Assembly: GCF_009729035.1 (NCBI RefSeq)
Contig: NZ_CP045483.1
Span: forward strand, 1 to 64,000
Length of the DNA: 64,000 nucleotides
DNA from: Stygiolobus azoricus
Lineage (GTDB): Archaea > Thermoproteota > Thermoprotei_A > Sulfolobales > Sulfolobaceae
Direction of reading: 5' to 3'
The notes beneath the pieces are model-generated. The model was not told where the DNA came from and ran no database searches. It was given only the letters and a program-made list of their open reading frames with translations. How positions within the stretch are numbered: position 1 is the stretch's first letter; each line of letters starts with the position of its first letter. Of this stretch, positions 9,436 through 19,020 are shown piece after piece. The position numbers and the translations under genes were made by a program.

Positions 9436-10755
9436 ATGGTTTCAGTTGCAATTAATACTCAAACTCCTCCCATAAGGTTCAGACAGACCTACCGAGACCT
9501 CGTTGAGAAGTACGGTTACCTTGAGTTGCCCATAGACTTATCAGCCATAGACAGCTCTGACTACTACATTTCTGTTGGCGGAGTTGCCAAGATGATGATG
9601 GCGATATTAGATAAGTTTTCAAAAGTTAGATGGGTGTCTCTAGGTCCTGGCTACCCTCCTGAGGTTATTTACAACGGTAAGGAGTTTTATTTCGTCGACG
9701 TCCAACCGGAGACACTTAAAGGTTACACGGAGTTCAAAGAGGGGATATACAACGAGTCCCACGGTCTGACTAAATACGAAATTCAACCCTTCCACTACAT
9801 CTCGTATGCCGATTATAACTGGCTTTCCGCTAAGAAACTTCTACAATTTTATAAGGACACTGACATTTACTTCATCAACGATTTTCAACAGCTCTTAGTA
9901 GGAGGGATTATAGGCCCCTCTGCTCCGGCTGTGCTTTGGTATCACATACCTTTCGTACCAGAGTTACTCTCTAGAAAGATCAGGGATTTCATTGTAAAGT
10001 CCTTTGAGGGCTTTGACTACGTGATAGTCAGTACGAAAAGGGACTTAGAGGGGTTGTTAAGAGCAGGAGCCAGAACAAAGGTTAAACAGATATATCCCTA
10101 CATCAACACGTCATCATATAAGAAACCAGGTAAGGGAGAGGTTGAAAAGGTAAGGGATAAATACGGTCTTAAACCTGACGATAAGGTGATAACTGTAGTA
10201 GCTAGAATGGATCCCATGAAGAGTCAAGACGTCGTTATAACAGCTATGAAGGAAGTAAAAACCCCTAACGTAAAGTTACTACTGGTTGGAGACGGAAGTT
10301 TTACTAGTGGGGCTCTAGGAACAGGTAAGGCCAGTTCATGGGTGAGAAAGTTAAAGGCTCTGGCTCAGGACTTAGGAGTCTACGATAAAGTAGTATTCAC
10401 CGGTCATGTAGATGACGAGGAACTGTTTACAATATATGAGGCTTCAGATGTAATTGTATTACCATCTAGGATAGAGGGTTTCGGACTCGTAGTTTGTGAG
10501 GGCTGGGTTTATGGTAAGCCTGCAATAGTGAGCTCGGGCGCGGGTGTAAGTGAGTTAATTATAGATGGGGCTAACGGGTATATCTTTAGGAGTGGTAATC
10601 ATCAGGAATTAGCACAAAAAATAGATATTGTCTTGAAAGACCCAGATAAATATGGGCTAATGGGAAAGGAGACCGTAAAGAAGTGTGATGTAAACTTCGC
10701 TTTTGAACAAATAAAGGATGTCTTTGTTGAAGCTATGAAAGACTACGGAAAGTAA
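9436..10755 (+). CDS. GT4-type glycosyltransferase (glycogen synthase or trehalose synthase TreT-like)
   Basis: A two-domain GT-B enzyme. The C-terminal domain has the nucleotide-sugar motif [24 protein letters not shown], then [20 protein letters not shown] with the E-x7-E pair of retaining GT4 enzymes. It should transfer glucose from a nucleotide sugar to make an alpha-glucan or trehalose in the cytoplasm. An upstream ATG at 9409 in frame would overlap the GH15 gene start; the ATG at 9436 (MVSVAINTQ) is preferred from promoter position, but not certain. Paired head-to-head with a GH15 hydrolase, which favours a role in glycogen or trehalose metabolism. Confidence 0.85.
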   Translation: MVSVAINTQTPPIRFRQTYRDLVEKYGYLELPIDLSAIDSSDYYISVGGVAKMMMAILDKFSKVRWVSLGPGYPPEVIYNGKEFYFVDVQPETLKGYTEFKEGIYNESHGLTKYEIQPFHYISYADYNWLSAKKLLQFYKDTDIYFINDFQQLLVGGIIGPSAPAVLWYHIPFVPELLSRKIRDFIVKSFEGFDYVIVSTKRDLEGLLRAGARTKVKQIYPYINTSSYKKPGKGEVEKVRDKYGLKPDDKVITVVARMDPMKSQDVVITAMKEVKTPNVKLLLVGDGSFTSGALGTGKASSWVRKLKALAQDLGVYDKVVFTGHVDDEELFTIYEASDVIVLPSRIEGFGLVVCEGWVYGKPAIVSSGAGVSELIIDGANGYIFRSGNHQELAQKIDIVLKDPDKYGLMGKETVKKCDVNFAFEQIKDVFVEAMKDYGK

Positions 10756-10767
10756 AAAGTGGTTTCT

Positions 10768-10968
10768 TTATTTACTCTCGGTTGGCTTTATTATTATAGT
10801 ACCGTTTTCTTCGTCTACTTGTAGCATGAACTTTGTGCCGTGCTTTTCAACCATTGATTTTGGTATGTACAAATTCAGCGGTAGTGTGTAATATTCGTAC
10901 TCATATGTCTTTCCTCTCACGGTCTTCTTTCCCACTAGTCTTTTAGCCTCTACTACTCTCTCTTTCAT
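10768..10968 (-). CDS. Small AbrB/SpoVT-like protein, 66 aa
   Basis: Residues 29-62 read LPLNLYIPKSMVEKHG then a beta strand and GTIIIKP, which is the layout of the swapped-hairpin AbrB fold (IPK...G..V......I.I.P). These proteins bind DNA as dimers, often as regulators. A TATA-like gtttaaaaag on this strand lies about 27 bases upstream of the ATG, so the message is probably leaderless. Convergent with the glycosyltransferase gene, ending 12 bases from it. Confidence 0.7.
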   Translation of the reverse strand: MKERVVEAKRLVGKKTVRGKTYEYEYYTLPLNLYIPKSMVEKHGTKFMLQVDEENGTIIIKPTESK

Positions 10969-11194
10969 AAGATAACGTATTACGTCTGACTTTTTAAACC
11001 TTATTCCAAATGTTTTTAATAACTTTACAATAGTTAAGGACGACAGTCTATCCTAACTTTTCTAAAATTTTTAGCTCAATGTGATAAAAATAAAATTCAT
11101 TGGGAAGGGAGCAAATTCAATAGCTTATAACCATATGTCATGATTAGTACAAGTAATATTTGAATGATGAGCACCGGCTGTCATGAGTTAATGA

Positions 11195-11932
<738 letters not shown>

Positions 11933-11957
11933 AATTTCTACAGTTGTATTTTCCATA

Positions 11958-13190
11958 ATGAGTAAGTTAATAAGAGACCCTATACACGGTTACATAGAAA
12001 TAAGCGACAAAGTTCTGCCAATCATTTCTCACCCTTATTTTCAAAGGCTCAGGTACATAAGTCAAAACGCTTTAGCTCACATGGTATACCCTGGAATGAG
12101 ACATACACGTTTTGAACACAGCCTAGGAGTAATGTACCTTATAAAGGAGTTTCTGCAATACGTTAAAAAGAACAGTGAAGGATTAGATTTTGTTGACGAG
12201 GACTACGTTGAACTTGTAGGTGTAACCGGTCTGCTTCACGACATAGGGCATTTAGCCTTCTCCCACACTTTTGAATCGGCTTTACAAGTTACTAGGGACG
12301 TTTATGGGATTACGAACATAAATTACCAAGGTAAAAAGACCCATGTCTACAACGGGATTAGCATAATCGAGAGAGAGCTTGCACCAATACTCGAAAAGAA
12401 CTTTTCATCTCACAGTGACCCCGTGAAGTTCATCACAAACGTACTCAAAGAGGAACCTAAAAATGAGGAGGAAAAACTAGCCTTGCAACTTGTATCCAAC
12501 TTCGTTGATGCAGACAGAGGAGATTACTTACTGAGAGACTCCTACTACGCTGGTGTAGGTTACGGTTCTTACGACGTGGAGAGGTTGAAGAGAGTATTAA
12601 CGTATGTTGACGGTAAGATAGCAGTTCTTAAAAAGGCTATCCCTATTGTTGAACAGTTCCTTTTAGCTAGGATGTACATGTTCGAAAACGTTTATTTCCA
12701 CAGCGTAGTCGGCATGTATAACTCAATACTATCCCATGCAATCGCTAAGTTAATTTCAAAAGGTAAACTTGTACTAGACAATTTGCTTCACATAACGGAT
12801 TATAATGTTCTTGCCTCTATATCAGTAATGGAGGATGAGAAGTTCCCTCAGGCCATATTCTTCCGTTCAGGGTACAAGAGGATAAAGAAGGATATTGAAG
12901 GTGATTGTCTTAACAGTATCGATAAGAAGGAAATAATCGAGTTGAGTAGGGAAACTGATGGTGGTGTAATATATTATGAGTTCTTCGACACTCCATATAG
13001 TGAAGTTGGAGAGGCCGTCTACATATTTGATGGAGAGAATATATATCAACTGTCTAAATTCTCCAATTTGATCAATGCAGTTAAAGATCTAAAGAAGGCG
13101 ATAATAGTTTATCACGTGAGCCAAGCTGAAAAGGTCAAAAAGTATGAAAGGATAATTGATGAGTGCGTTAAGTCTCATCTGTCTAGTTGA
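11958..13190 (+). CDS. HD-domain phosphohydrolase (SAMHD1/dGTPase-like)
   Basis: The metal-binding HD signature is complete: [15 protein letters not shown] (His near 52), [16 protein letters not shown] (HD near 93) and [11 protein letters not shown] (Asp near 181). The N terminus [11 protein letters not shown] is the hallmark of the archaeal/bacterial HD hydrolases related to SAMHD1 and dNTP triphosphohydrolases. The likely role is hydrolysis of a nucleotide; the substrate cannot be read from the sequence. A TATA-like ttataaaattt overlaps the stop codon of the upstream phosphorylase and is 26 bases before this ATG, giving it its own leaderless transcript. Ends overlap the convergent decarboxylase gene by 8 bases. 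Confidence 0.88.
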   Translation: MSKLIRDPIHGYIEISDKVLPIISHPYFQRLRYISQNALAHMVYPGMRHTRFEHSLGVMYLIKEFLQYVKKNSEGLDFVDEDYVELVGVTGLLHDIGHLAFSHTFESALQVTRDVYGITNINYQGKKTHVYNGISIIERELAPILEKNFSSHSDPVKFITNVLKEEPKNEEEKLALQLVSNFVDADRGDYLLRDSYYAGVGYGSYDVERLKRVLTYVDGKIAVLKKAIPIVEQFLLARMYMFENVYFHSVVGMYNSILSHAIAKLISKGKLVLDNLLHITDYNVLASISVMEDEKFPQAIFFRSGYKRIKKDIEGDCLNSIDKKEIIELSRETDGGVIYYEFFDTPYSEVGEAVYIFDGENIYQLSKFSNLINAVKDLKKAIIVYHVSQAEKVKKYERIIDECVKSHLSS

Positions 13191-14157
13191 TGACTCTAGG
13201 ACCTGAACCAACTCTCGTTACGATGTAATCTCTAATTCCTAACTCCTTTATGAAGTTTATGACTTCGTCAAGGTGTTTTTCAGTAGTGAAAATATGGGGG
13301 TTAGGACCAGCATCAAAAGTGTAACCTGCTATTCCGCTATCCTGAACCCACTCCATTATCCTAAAAGAGATGTCGTTAAGATAGAAAAATGAGGGCCAGC
13401 TATCAAGTATCACTGCATGCATATTGTTACTGTGCCTCATAGTCCAGTAATAAAACCTCTGCTCGTCTTTTTTTGCTATAGAGCCTATTACGTCTTTTAA
13501 CGAATTTTCTACGAACTCCACCCTGCACTTCATCAAATCCGAAGTCTCGGAAGTCCTTATCATCCCTTTACGTGAGGACACCTTCTTTTTGCTGGACGAG
13601 ACAATTGGTATGACGTCTACCAATTCTTTCCAGTGATTTTCTGGGAATAGTTGATAACAATACGAGTCCTCTCCGTCGTCTCTTTCACCTTTAGTCCAAA
13701 GGACGAACCCCCCTACCGTACTCCTGCATGCACTGCCAGAGCCTATCCTAGCTATCTTAGACAACTCTTTTTGGTCTAGACCAAGACTCAAGGCACTATT
13801 AGCTGCATAGACCAGTGCTGCGATGCCTGCTGCTGAAGAAGCTAGACCTACCGCCTTAGGGAAATTGGAGTGAGAAATCACTTTCGCATGAATATCTTTA
13901 CCGTAAATCTTGCGAAATATTTTTAACACTCTACCGCTGTACTCCTCTACCTCCTCTGGGCTCGCTTTTTCCCCGTTTATGATCACCTCATCTTTGTCGA
14001 ACTCCTCATCGAAGATCACCTTAGTCCTGACCTCTAAACCTTGCAAAGTTACGGATAGTGAGGAATTAAGAGGTAAGTTGAGTTCTTCATTTCTCTTTCC
14101 CCAATACTTGACTATTGCTATATTTGACGGTGCTATAGCCTCACCTTCATACCTCAA
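13183..14157 (-). CDS. mvaD: Diphosphomevalonate decarboxylase
   Basis: GHMP-superfamily protein of 324 residues with the family's N-terminal signature [20 protein letters not shown], substrate residues NSSLSVTL, the phosphate-binding loop [27 protein letters not shown], and the catalytic-Asp segment FDAGPNPH. It converts diphosphomevalonate to isopentenyl diphosphate with ATP and loss of CO2, the last step to the isoprenoid lipid precursor in Sulfolobales, which keep the eukaryote-like mevalonate route. Its start overlaps the end of the phosphomevalonate kinase gene by 11 bases, so the two steps are co-transcribed. Confidence 0.95.
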   Translation of the reverse strand: MRYEGEAIAPSNIAIVKYWGKRNEELNLPLNSSLSVTLQGLEVRTKVIFDEEFDKDEVIINGEKASPEEVEEYSGRVLKIFRKIYGKDIHAKVISHSNFPKAVGLASSAAGIAALVYAANSALSLGLDQKELSKIARIGSGSACRSTVGGFVLWTKGERDDGEDSYCYQLFPENHWKELVDVIPIVSSSKKKVSSRKGMIRTSETSDLMKCRVEFVENSLKDVIGSIAKKDEQRFYYWTMRHSNNMHAVILDSWPSFFYLNDISFRIMEWVQDSGIAGYTFDAGPNPHIFTTEKHLDEVINFIKELGIRDYIVTRVGSGPRVIN

Positions 14158-15112
14158 ATTTCAATCCCTCGTCTTCTTTAAGTGTGATTACTGAAATACC
14201 TTTAATTTTACTCCACGCTTCTTTCACCCTTTCAAGGTTATCCCCAATAGCTACTACCGACTCACCTCCAGCTCCGGGAGACAGAGAAAAGATAGCCCCC
14301 TCTCTTTCAGCTATTTCCTCTAACTTTCTGGTTAAATCGTTTTCAATCTTAACGTTAACTACTTCAGTAGCTAAGTTTACGAGCATGTTCCTAGCTAACC
14401 TCACGTGTTCAACAGCCTCTTCTACCCTTCCCTTTTCTATAAGTTCAATGGCAAACTTGTTCTCTTCTTCTATCATACTCATTATCTCCTTAAAACGCGG
14501 GTCATCTTTTTTCTTAACGAACTCGGCTACAGAACTTACAGTATCAAAACTCTCCCCGATGAACGCCATCACCAGTTCCTTATTTATCCTCAACGGTTTC
14601 ACGTAATAATCCATCTTCTCTATGCTAGTAAACCTTCTATAGACAATAGAACCATATACCGCAGAAGCCACATCGAAACCGCTACCTATCCCTTTTTGTC
14701 TCTCGTAATTTGCTCTCTGAGCTATCTTGTGCACCTCGTCAGGGTTATTCTCTCCGCTTAAAAGGGAAAAGATACACGCTGTTAAGGCGACTGTTGCAGC
14801 TGAAGAACTACCTAGACCGCTTTTTCTACCGTTGATTATGAACTCTGGGTCGTTGATTAGCTTAACATGAAATTTAGGTATATTACCATACATCACTCTG
14901 AACTGGTTTAACACACTTTCAATCAACTCATTTCCTCTATTTTTAAAAATCCCGTACGATGTCTCAAACAAGTTTTCGTTGGAGATTCTACACTCAGCGT
15001 GAACTCTCTTGTTTACAGCTATCACATGACCTATTCCTCCGAACACTACGGAGTAACTACCTATCCATAAAACTTTGCCTGGCGCACTGGCTACACTTTT
15101 TATCTCCTTCAC
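14147..15112 (-). CDS. Phosphomevalonate kinase
   Basis: A GHMP kinase of 321 residues: N-terminal [22 protein letters not shown] loop [15 protein letters not shown], and C-terminal [16 protein letters not shown]. The combination, together with its place immediately before diphosphomevalonate decarboxylase, matches the phosphomevalonate kinase of Sulfolobus. It phosphorylates mevalonate 5-phosphate to the diphosphate. Its 5' end lies close to the plus-strand gene starting at 15126, so the two promoters share about 13 bases of intergenic DNA and extend into each other's coding sequence. Confidence 0.92.
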   Translation of the reverse strand: MKEIKSVASAPGKVLWIGSYSVVFGGIGHVIAVNKRVHAECRISNENLFETSYGIFKNRGNELIESVLNQFRVMYGNIPKFHVKLINDPEFIINGRKSGLGSSSAATVALTACIFSLLSGENNPDEVHKIAQRANYERQKGIGSGFDVASAVYGSIVYRRFTSIEKMDYYVKPLRINKELVMAFIGESFDTVSSVAEFVKKKDDPRFKEIMSMIEEENKFAIELIEKGRVEEAVEHVRLARNMLVNLATEVVNVKIENDLTRKLEEIAEREGAIFSLSPGAGGESVVAIGDNLERVKEAWSKIKGISVITLKEDEGLKFEV

Positions 15113-15125
15113 CCCTATTGTAGTT

Positions 15126-15743
15126 ATGGAGTTTATTCAAAAAAGGGATAGGCTGATATTAACTCTAATCTCTCAATCCGGTCCTGGAGGAATAGATGCA
15201 AACACACTTTTTTCAGCACTCTCCGTATACATGGACAAGGAGTCAATACAGAGGAGTATAGGAGATTTATACATTAAAGGTTACATAAACATTCTTAACA
15301 ACGGAGGAGAGATTAGATACTTTGCATCGAAGCAAGTAAGAGACGCTATGATCTCACTCGAGGTGCAGAAATACAGAATAGCAAGTTACGTTAACGAACT
15401 AAGTAAAAAGAAGGACGAGATAATACAAATTCAGGATAGGGCTAAGCAATTAGAAGAACTTAAGAATGTGGTGACAAAAGGGTTGAGCTTAATATCAATA
15501 GGGTTAATGAATCTCTACTCATCACTGCCTGAATTGACCTTGCCTGAATATATAGAGAGTATTCAGCCTCTTACAGACGTCTTAGGAAAACTAACTAAAA
15601 TAGTAGAACCATCTTACAGTAAAGAAGATCTTGAAAACATCCTGAAAATTGTAGAAAGATTTAGAGGAGAAAAAGATTACAAGTTATTAAAAGAAATAGT
15701 TGAAAAAGTCGAGAATACTTCAAATGAAAATAGAAATACTTAA
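15126..15743 (+). CDS. Winged-helix protein with coiled coil, ~205 aa
   Basis: An N-terminal winged-helix-like domain (residues ~1-70: LILTLISQSGPGGIDANTLF, then SIQRSIGDLYIKGYINIL and a short wing) is followed by a long helix rich in K/E/Q (about 80-125, likely coiled coil) and a helical tail. It is probably a dimeric DNA-binding protein. The frame is open further upstream to 15075, but this would put the start deep inside the phosphomevalonate kinase gene; the ATG at 15126 gives MEFIQKRDR. The specific family is not recognised. Confidence 0.72.
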   Translation: MEFIQKRDRLILTLISQSGPGGIDANTLFSALSVYMDKESIQRSIGDLYIKGYINILNNGGEIRYFASKQVRDAMISLEVQKYRIASYVNELSKKKDEIIQIQDRAKQLEELKNVVTKGLSLISIGLMNLYSSLPELTLPEYIESIQPLTDVLGKLTKIVEPSYSKEDLENILKIVERFRGEKDYKLLKEIVEKVENTSNENRNT

Positions 15744-15796
15744 ATAGAAATAGACTGTGAAAGTTTTTATACAAGTGGGTTATACCATTTAAATGT

Positions 15797-16078
15797 ATGA
15801 GGAGTAAAAGAGACCAGCTTGAGATCATTAGTGATATTCTAGATCTTGTCGAAAAAGGGCACACAGCAAAATCTGCTCTAATGAAAAATGCAAATTTGAG
15901 CTTTACTATATTAAAGAAGTATGCTGACTATCTAATTAGTAAAGGGTATCTAGAAGAGACTGAAAATGGTTATAGAATCACTCCTAAAGGAGAGAAAGTG
16001 CTAGAGAAATTAAGAAGGGTTAGAGAACTAGAATTTAAATTAGCTGAACTTATTAATGAGTTATCAGAAGAATTATAA
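15797..16078 (+). CDS. Sso10a-family winged-helix DNA-binding protein, 93 aa
   Basis: The sequence follows Sso10a closely: KRDQLEIISDIL, NANLSFTILKKYADYL, YRITPKGEKVLEKL, then a C-terminal helix of about 20 residues that in the family forms an antiparallel coiled-coil dimer. Sso10a proteins are abundant Sulfolobales chromatin-like proteins that bind and bridge DNA. A TATA element tttttatac at 15764-15772 is about 28 bases ahead of the ATG, so the gene has its own leaderless promoter. The membrane protein gene follows after 3 bases. Confidence 0.88.
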   Translation: MRSKRDQLEIISDILDLVEKGHTAKSALMKNANLSFTILKKYADYLISKGYLEETENGYRITPKGEKVLEKLRRVRELEFKLAELINELSEEL

Positions 16079-16081
16079 CAT

Positions 16082-16636
16082 ATGAATGTAATTGAATTAT
16101 TGACTTTTACAGTTGCAATAACGTCTGGAATAAACGGACTTTTTCAATACGTGATACTTAATTCAAAGATTAAAAACCTAGAAAAAGAATGGCCTAGAAT
16201 AAAATCCTTACTGTCTCTTGCTTCATTTAAAAAATTTCTTGATGTTGTATCTGCAGACGAAGCACAAGAGTTATTGGAAGAATTAATGATAGGTTTAAGA
16301 ACACAACCAGCATTAGATTTAACCTCGTCCTTTGTTGAAGAGAAACTAACGAGCCTTAAGGGTAACTTAAAGGCTTTACTGGAAATGTTAAATATAGCGG
16401 ATGTTGTGACTACATTTTACACTCGTGCAAAGCACTATTACTCTAACGGATTAATTCTAAACGTTATAGCATTGACCTCTTTAATCCTGGTTTTTGTGCA
16501 ATCCTTATCTCTTCTCTTTCTAGGGTTAAGCTTAGGTTTTGAGATAGACTCTCTTCTGTCTCTATTCTATTCATTTCGCTATATTGAAAAGATAGAAAAA
16601 GTTAAAAATACTCTGAAGAAGTACGTTCAAAGCTGA
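16082..16636 (+). CDS. Hypothetical membrane protein, 184 aa
   Basis: It has a hydrophobic N-terminal helix (residues ~3-25), a long soluble helical middle part with charged residues (~30-120), and a hydrophobic pair of helices near 125-165 (NVIALTSLILVFVQSLSLLF...). The gene follows the Sso10a-like gene with a 3-base gap and is surely co-transcribed. No family is recognised. The pairing of a DNA-binding protein with a membrane protein in one operon is notable, but no link between them is shown. Confidence 0.72.
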   Translation: MNVIELLTFTVAITSGINGLFQYVILNSKIKNLEKEWPRIKSLLSLASFKKFLDVVSADEAQELLEELMIGLRTQPALDLTSSFVEEKLTSLKGNLKALLEMLNIADVVTTFYTRAKHYYSNGLILNVIALTSLILVFVQSLSLLFLGLSLGFEIDSLLSLFYSFRYIEKIEKVKNTLKKYVQS

Positions 16637-16640
16637 CTTT

Positions 16641-16973
16641 TTAAAAATTAGACATGCTTGACTGAATCTTTCTTGAACATTCAGTTAAATCATGCTTTAA
16701 TTTTTCCATATAATTAGATATAATCTCATAGTAATATTTTGGTCTCCCTATCTTCTTTTCATCCCCTTTCTCCCTCACCACAAGCCCTATATCTATCAAC
16801 TTCTTGAGGCTGTTCTCGACAGTAGTCTTACTCATCTTTAGCAGTGCTGAAAGTTCCTCTGATGTCACTGGCTTTCCCAGTTCTACTAATTTAAATAAAC
16901 AGTCAACGTCAGTATCGGATATCTTATAACAACATCGTATTACTTCTTTACTAGTTTTCAGTTTCTCACTCAT
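16641..16973 (-). CDS. Winged-helix transcriptional regulator, 110 aa
   Basis: Residues 20-90 form a canonical winged helix: DVDCLFKLVELGKPVTSEEL, then the recognition region MSKTTVENSLKKLIDIGLVV and a basic wing (KKIGRPKYYYEI). The C-terminal helix probably dimerises. The layout resembles TrmB/Lrs14-type archaeal regulators, exact family uncertain. TATA-like gataaattttta on this strand lies about 28 bases before the ATG (leaderless). Convergent with the membrane protein gene with only 4 bases between their stop codons. Confidence 0.82.
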   Translation of the reverse strand: MSEKLKTSKEVIRCCYKISDTDVDCLFKLVELGKPVTSEELSALLKMSKTTVENSLKKLIDIGLVVREKGDEKKIGRPKYYYEIISNYMEKLKHDLTECSRKIQSSMSNF

Positions 16974-17016
16974 TGATATAATTACAACCTTTTTCCTTAA
17001 TAAAAATTTATCAAGT

Positions 17017-17619
17017 TTATACTGAATTTTCTACAATTTCAAATTCTTTTACATTATCAAAATTTACAATACATTCTTTTAATCCTTTAGTTAAGAAAGA
17101 GAAAAGTTTGGAATAAATATACGGTTTACCATCCAAAAGGACATAAGCAAAAGGTAAGTCTATTTCGCTCTCAACCTCCTTATATCTGCAGAGAATCTTA
17201 GGCATAAAGGTATACTTGACTCTTTTCTTGCCAAGAAGTAATTCCTTAATCAAGAGAGCAGTACTATCTATCGTGAACTGATCCTTTCCTAAATTCCTCT
17301 TTTTAGCTTGAGGGAAATTATCAGAAACGAACTCTTTTGTTCTGCCTCTCGGAGGATGATCTCCAAGAATTCCTCCAATAATTACAGCTTCATTTTCCGT
17401 CAAATCTTTCCTACTTAACTTTTCCTCTGCAAACGGATCTAATATTACTACCTTACTAGGGTCTACAATTTCATGAAACCTCTTTTCAGTACTAGGTATA
17501 CCGTCTATCTTTACGCCAGTAATGAGCAAATTATCACCTAAAATATTATAAGCACTTTCATACTCGTAAAGGATCCATTTAGACAACTCTGGCTCCAAAT
17601 GTTCAATTATGACTTTCAC
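17017..17619 (-). CDS. SFM1-like SPOUT methyltransferase
   Basis: The motif GGILGDHPPRGRT (near residues 85-97) and the start VKVIIEHLEPELSKWILYEY are those of the archaeal/eukaryotic family typified by yeast Sfm1, a SPOUT-fold methyltransferase that methylates ribosomal protein uS3; archaeal members may act on protein or RNA. The frame is open to 17703, but the family N terminus begins at the GTG at 17619. A TATA-like element on this strand (gatatatcc) at about 17642-17650, inside the opposite gene, sits at the right distance, supporting this start. The start lies only 15 bases from the divergent DUF123 start codon. Confidence 0.85.
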   Translation of the reverse strand: MKVIIEHLEPELSKWILYEYESAYNILGDNLLITGVKIDGIPSTEKRFHEIVDPSKVVILDPFAEEKLSRKDLTENEAVIIGGILGDHPPRGRTKEFVSDNFPQAKKRNLGKDQFTIDSTALLIKELLLGKKRVKYTFMPKILCRYKEVESEIDLPFAYVLLDGKPYIYSKLFSFLTKGLKECIVNFDNVKEFEIVENSV

Positions 17620-17634
17620 GTGAAGTAAATTAGT

Positions 17635-18012
17635 ATGAAGGGATATATCGTTTTTTTGAATTGTCGTAAAGGCAATATCAGGACTAAGTCTAAAGAATTC
17701 CACTTAGAGGAGGGTTTCTATGCTTACGTCGGTTCTTGCGGAGTGAATTGTGCTAAGAGGATCTCTAGACATATGAGTAAGGAAAAGAGGAAAATGCATT
17801 GGCACATAGATTTTGCTTCTTCAGAACTTTGTGAAGTAATAGCGGTTCTCGTTGTCCCTTTAAGCGAGAAGGAAATAGTGAGAAGTCTCGTCGACAAATA
17901 CGAATACGTGATAGGTTTCGGTTCATCAGATGATACCGAATACCCATCTCATCTGTTTAAGATAGACATGATCTCCTTCTTGAGGTCTATTAATTCCTTA
18001 GTTAAAGATTGA
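17635..18012 (+). CDS. DUF123 / GIY-YIG-like family protein, 125 aa
   Basis: The motifs GFYAYVGSCG, KRISRHMSKEKRKMHWHIDF and GFGSSDDTEYPSHLF define the DUF123 family, a short protein distantly related to GIY-YIG nucleases. Related sequences have been annotated as nuclease-like, but the function is unknown. The start lies 15 bases from the divergent SFM1-like gene, so its promoter must lie in that gene. The 3' end overlaps the convergent gene (17949-18572) by 64 bases. Confidence 0.85.
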   Translation: MKGYIVFLNCRKGNIRTKSKEFHLEEGFYAYVGSCGVNCAKRISRHMSKEKRKMHWHIDFASSELCEVIAVLVVPLSEKEIVRSLVDKYEYVIGFGSSDDTEYPSHLFKIDMISFLRSINSLVKD

Positions 18013-18572
18013 TGTTTTAACGCAAGTCTCTCCATTTCCGAAAACCAATATACGCCATTTCTGAAAAACTGTAAATATACATGTTTAAAGTCGTCAGAGA
18101 CAACGACCTTGAGTAGTTTAACTCCCTCTCCGAAAATCTGGGTAAGGATAAAGTCTATCTTTTCCTTGTCCAGCGAGGTATATACGTCTATGCCTTTTAC
18201 AACAGTAACCTCTATTCTTCCTCTCCTTTTGCTGGTTTGACACAAGCCAATGTATCTATTAGAGGATGAAATCTTTTCGCTAACCCATGTGTAGATGTAC
18301 CCTAGGTCGAGTAAATTAATGGTTTTTTCCTCATTTTGGAAATAAGCCTTTAAGGTACCTCTGTCAATTCTAAGTGTTAATCTGCCTTTTACCTCGTGGT
18401 CATACCACTTGATTTCTCCTCTTTCACCTTCACTTCTGCCTACTATCACGAAGTTTCCCGTCTTACCCTTTACTAATTTGTCCCATACTTCTAAGGAATA
18501 TACATTGCAAAAGTTAACGGAAACTTTTTGTAAAGTTAACAGTATACAGTTTTGTATGACAGATGAGAGCAT
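17949..18572 (-). CDS. Hypothetical protein, 207 aa
   Basis: No family is recognised. The protein is soluble and mixed alpha/beta: a beta-rich first half with a GRSEGERGEIKWYDHEV segment, a middle with KRRGRIEVTVVKGIDVYTSL and a helical C terminus (residues ~175-205). It overlaps both neighbours on the other strand: 64 bases tail-to-tail with the DUF123 gene and about 17 bases head-to-head with the thioesterase. The only ATG that gives the full frame is at 18572, and the coding composition is normal, so I consider the gene real. Confidence 0.65.
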   Translation of the reverse strand: MLSSVIQNCILLTLQKVSVNFCNVYSLEVWDKLVKGKTGNFVIVGRSEGERGEIKWYDHEVKGRLTLRIDRGTLKAYFQNEEKTINLLDLGYIYTWVSEKISSSNRYIGLCQTSKRRGRIEVTVVKGIDVYTSLDKEKIDFILTQIFGEGVKLLKVVVSDDFKHVYLQFFRNGVYWFSEMERLALKHQSLTKELIDLKKEIMSILNR

Positions 18573-19020
18573 TCAAGGTTATAATAAGATTGAGTTAGTA
18601 AAAACTTTTGACGTGGATAGGATAAACAACATATTGTCGAGAGAAAACTTATTCAGCTACTTGGGATTGAGAGTTGTCAAAATTGATAAAGGATATGCAG
18701 AAACTGTATTAAATTACTCCGAAAACGTATTGAGAATAGGAGGAGTGTTACACGGAGGAGCTATTATGAGTGCTATTGATTACACAGGTGGATTGGCGAC
18801 TATGACCGTTAACGACGGTGATGATCAAGTAACACAAGAACTAAAAATAAACTTTCTTGAGCCGATGAAAGACGGACCTTTTAGATGCGTCGGGAAAGTA
18901 ATAAGGGCTGGTAAAACTGTAGTAGTCGTGGAGATAGAGTTCTACGATAAGAATAACGTTCTGGGAGCTAAGGCTTTAGGTACATGGTATATATTGAGAG
19001 GAAGGAATGTTTCAAAATGA
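18556..19020 (+). CDS. Hotdog-fold thioesterase (PaaI-like), ~154 aa
   Basis: The sequence has the PaaI-type hotdog pattern: GLRVVKIDKGYAE, the catalytic helix segment GGVLHGGAIMSAIDYTGGLA, and INFLEPMKDGPFRCVGKVIR. Such enzymes hydrolyse acyl-CoA or protect CoA pools. The frame extends upstream to 18409 on the opposite side of another gene, but the domain starts after the ATG at 18556 (MTDESIQGYNKI). It overlaps the oxidoreductase start by ATGA, so the two are translationally coupled. Confidence 0.85.
   Translation: MTDESIQGYNKIELVKTFDVDRINNILSRENLFSYLGLRVVKIDKGYAETVLNYSENVLRIGGVLHGGAIMSAIDYTGGLATMTVNDGDDQVTQELKINFLEPMKDGPFRCVGKVIRAGKTVVVVEIEFYDKNNVLGAKALGTWYILRGRNVSK

Noticed and set aside
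13187-13240. Possible C/D-box motif at the convergent ends of the HD gene and mvaD
   Set aside because: The C box lacks the purine and the second box pair is not found.
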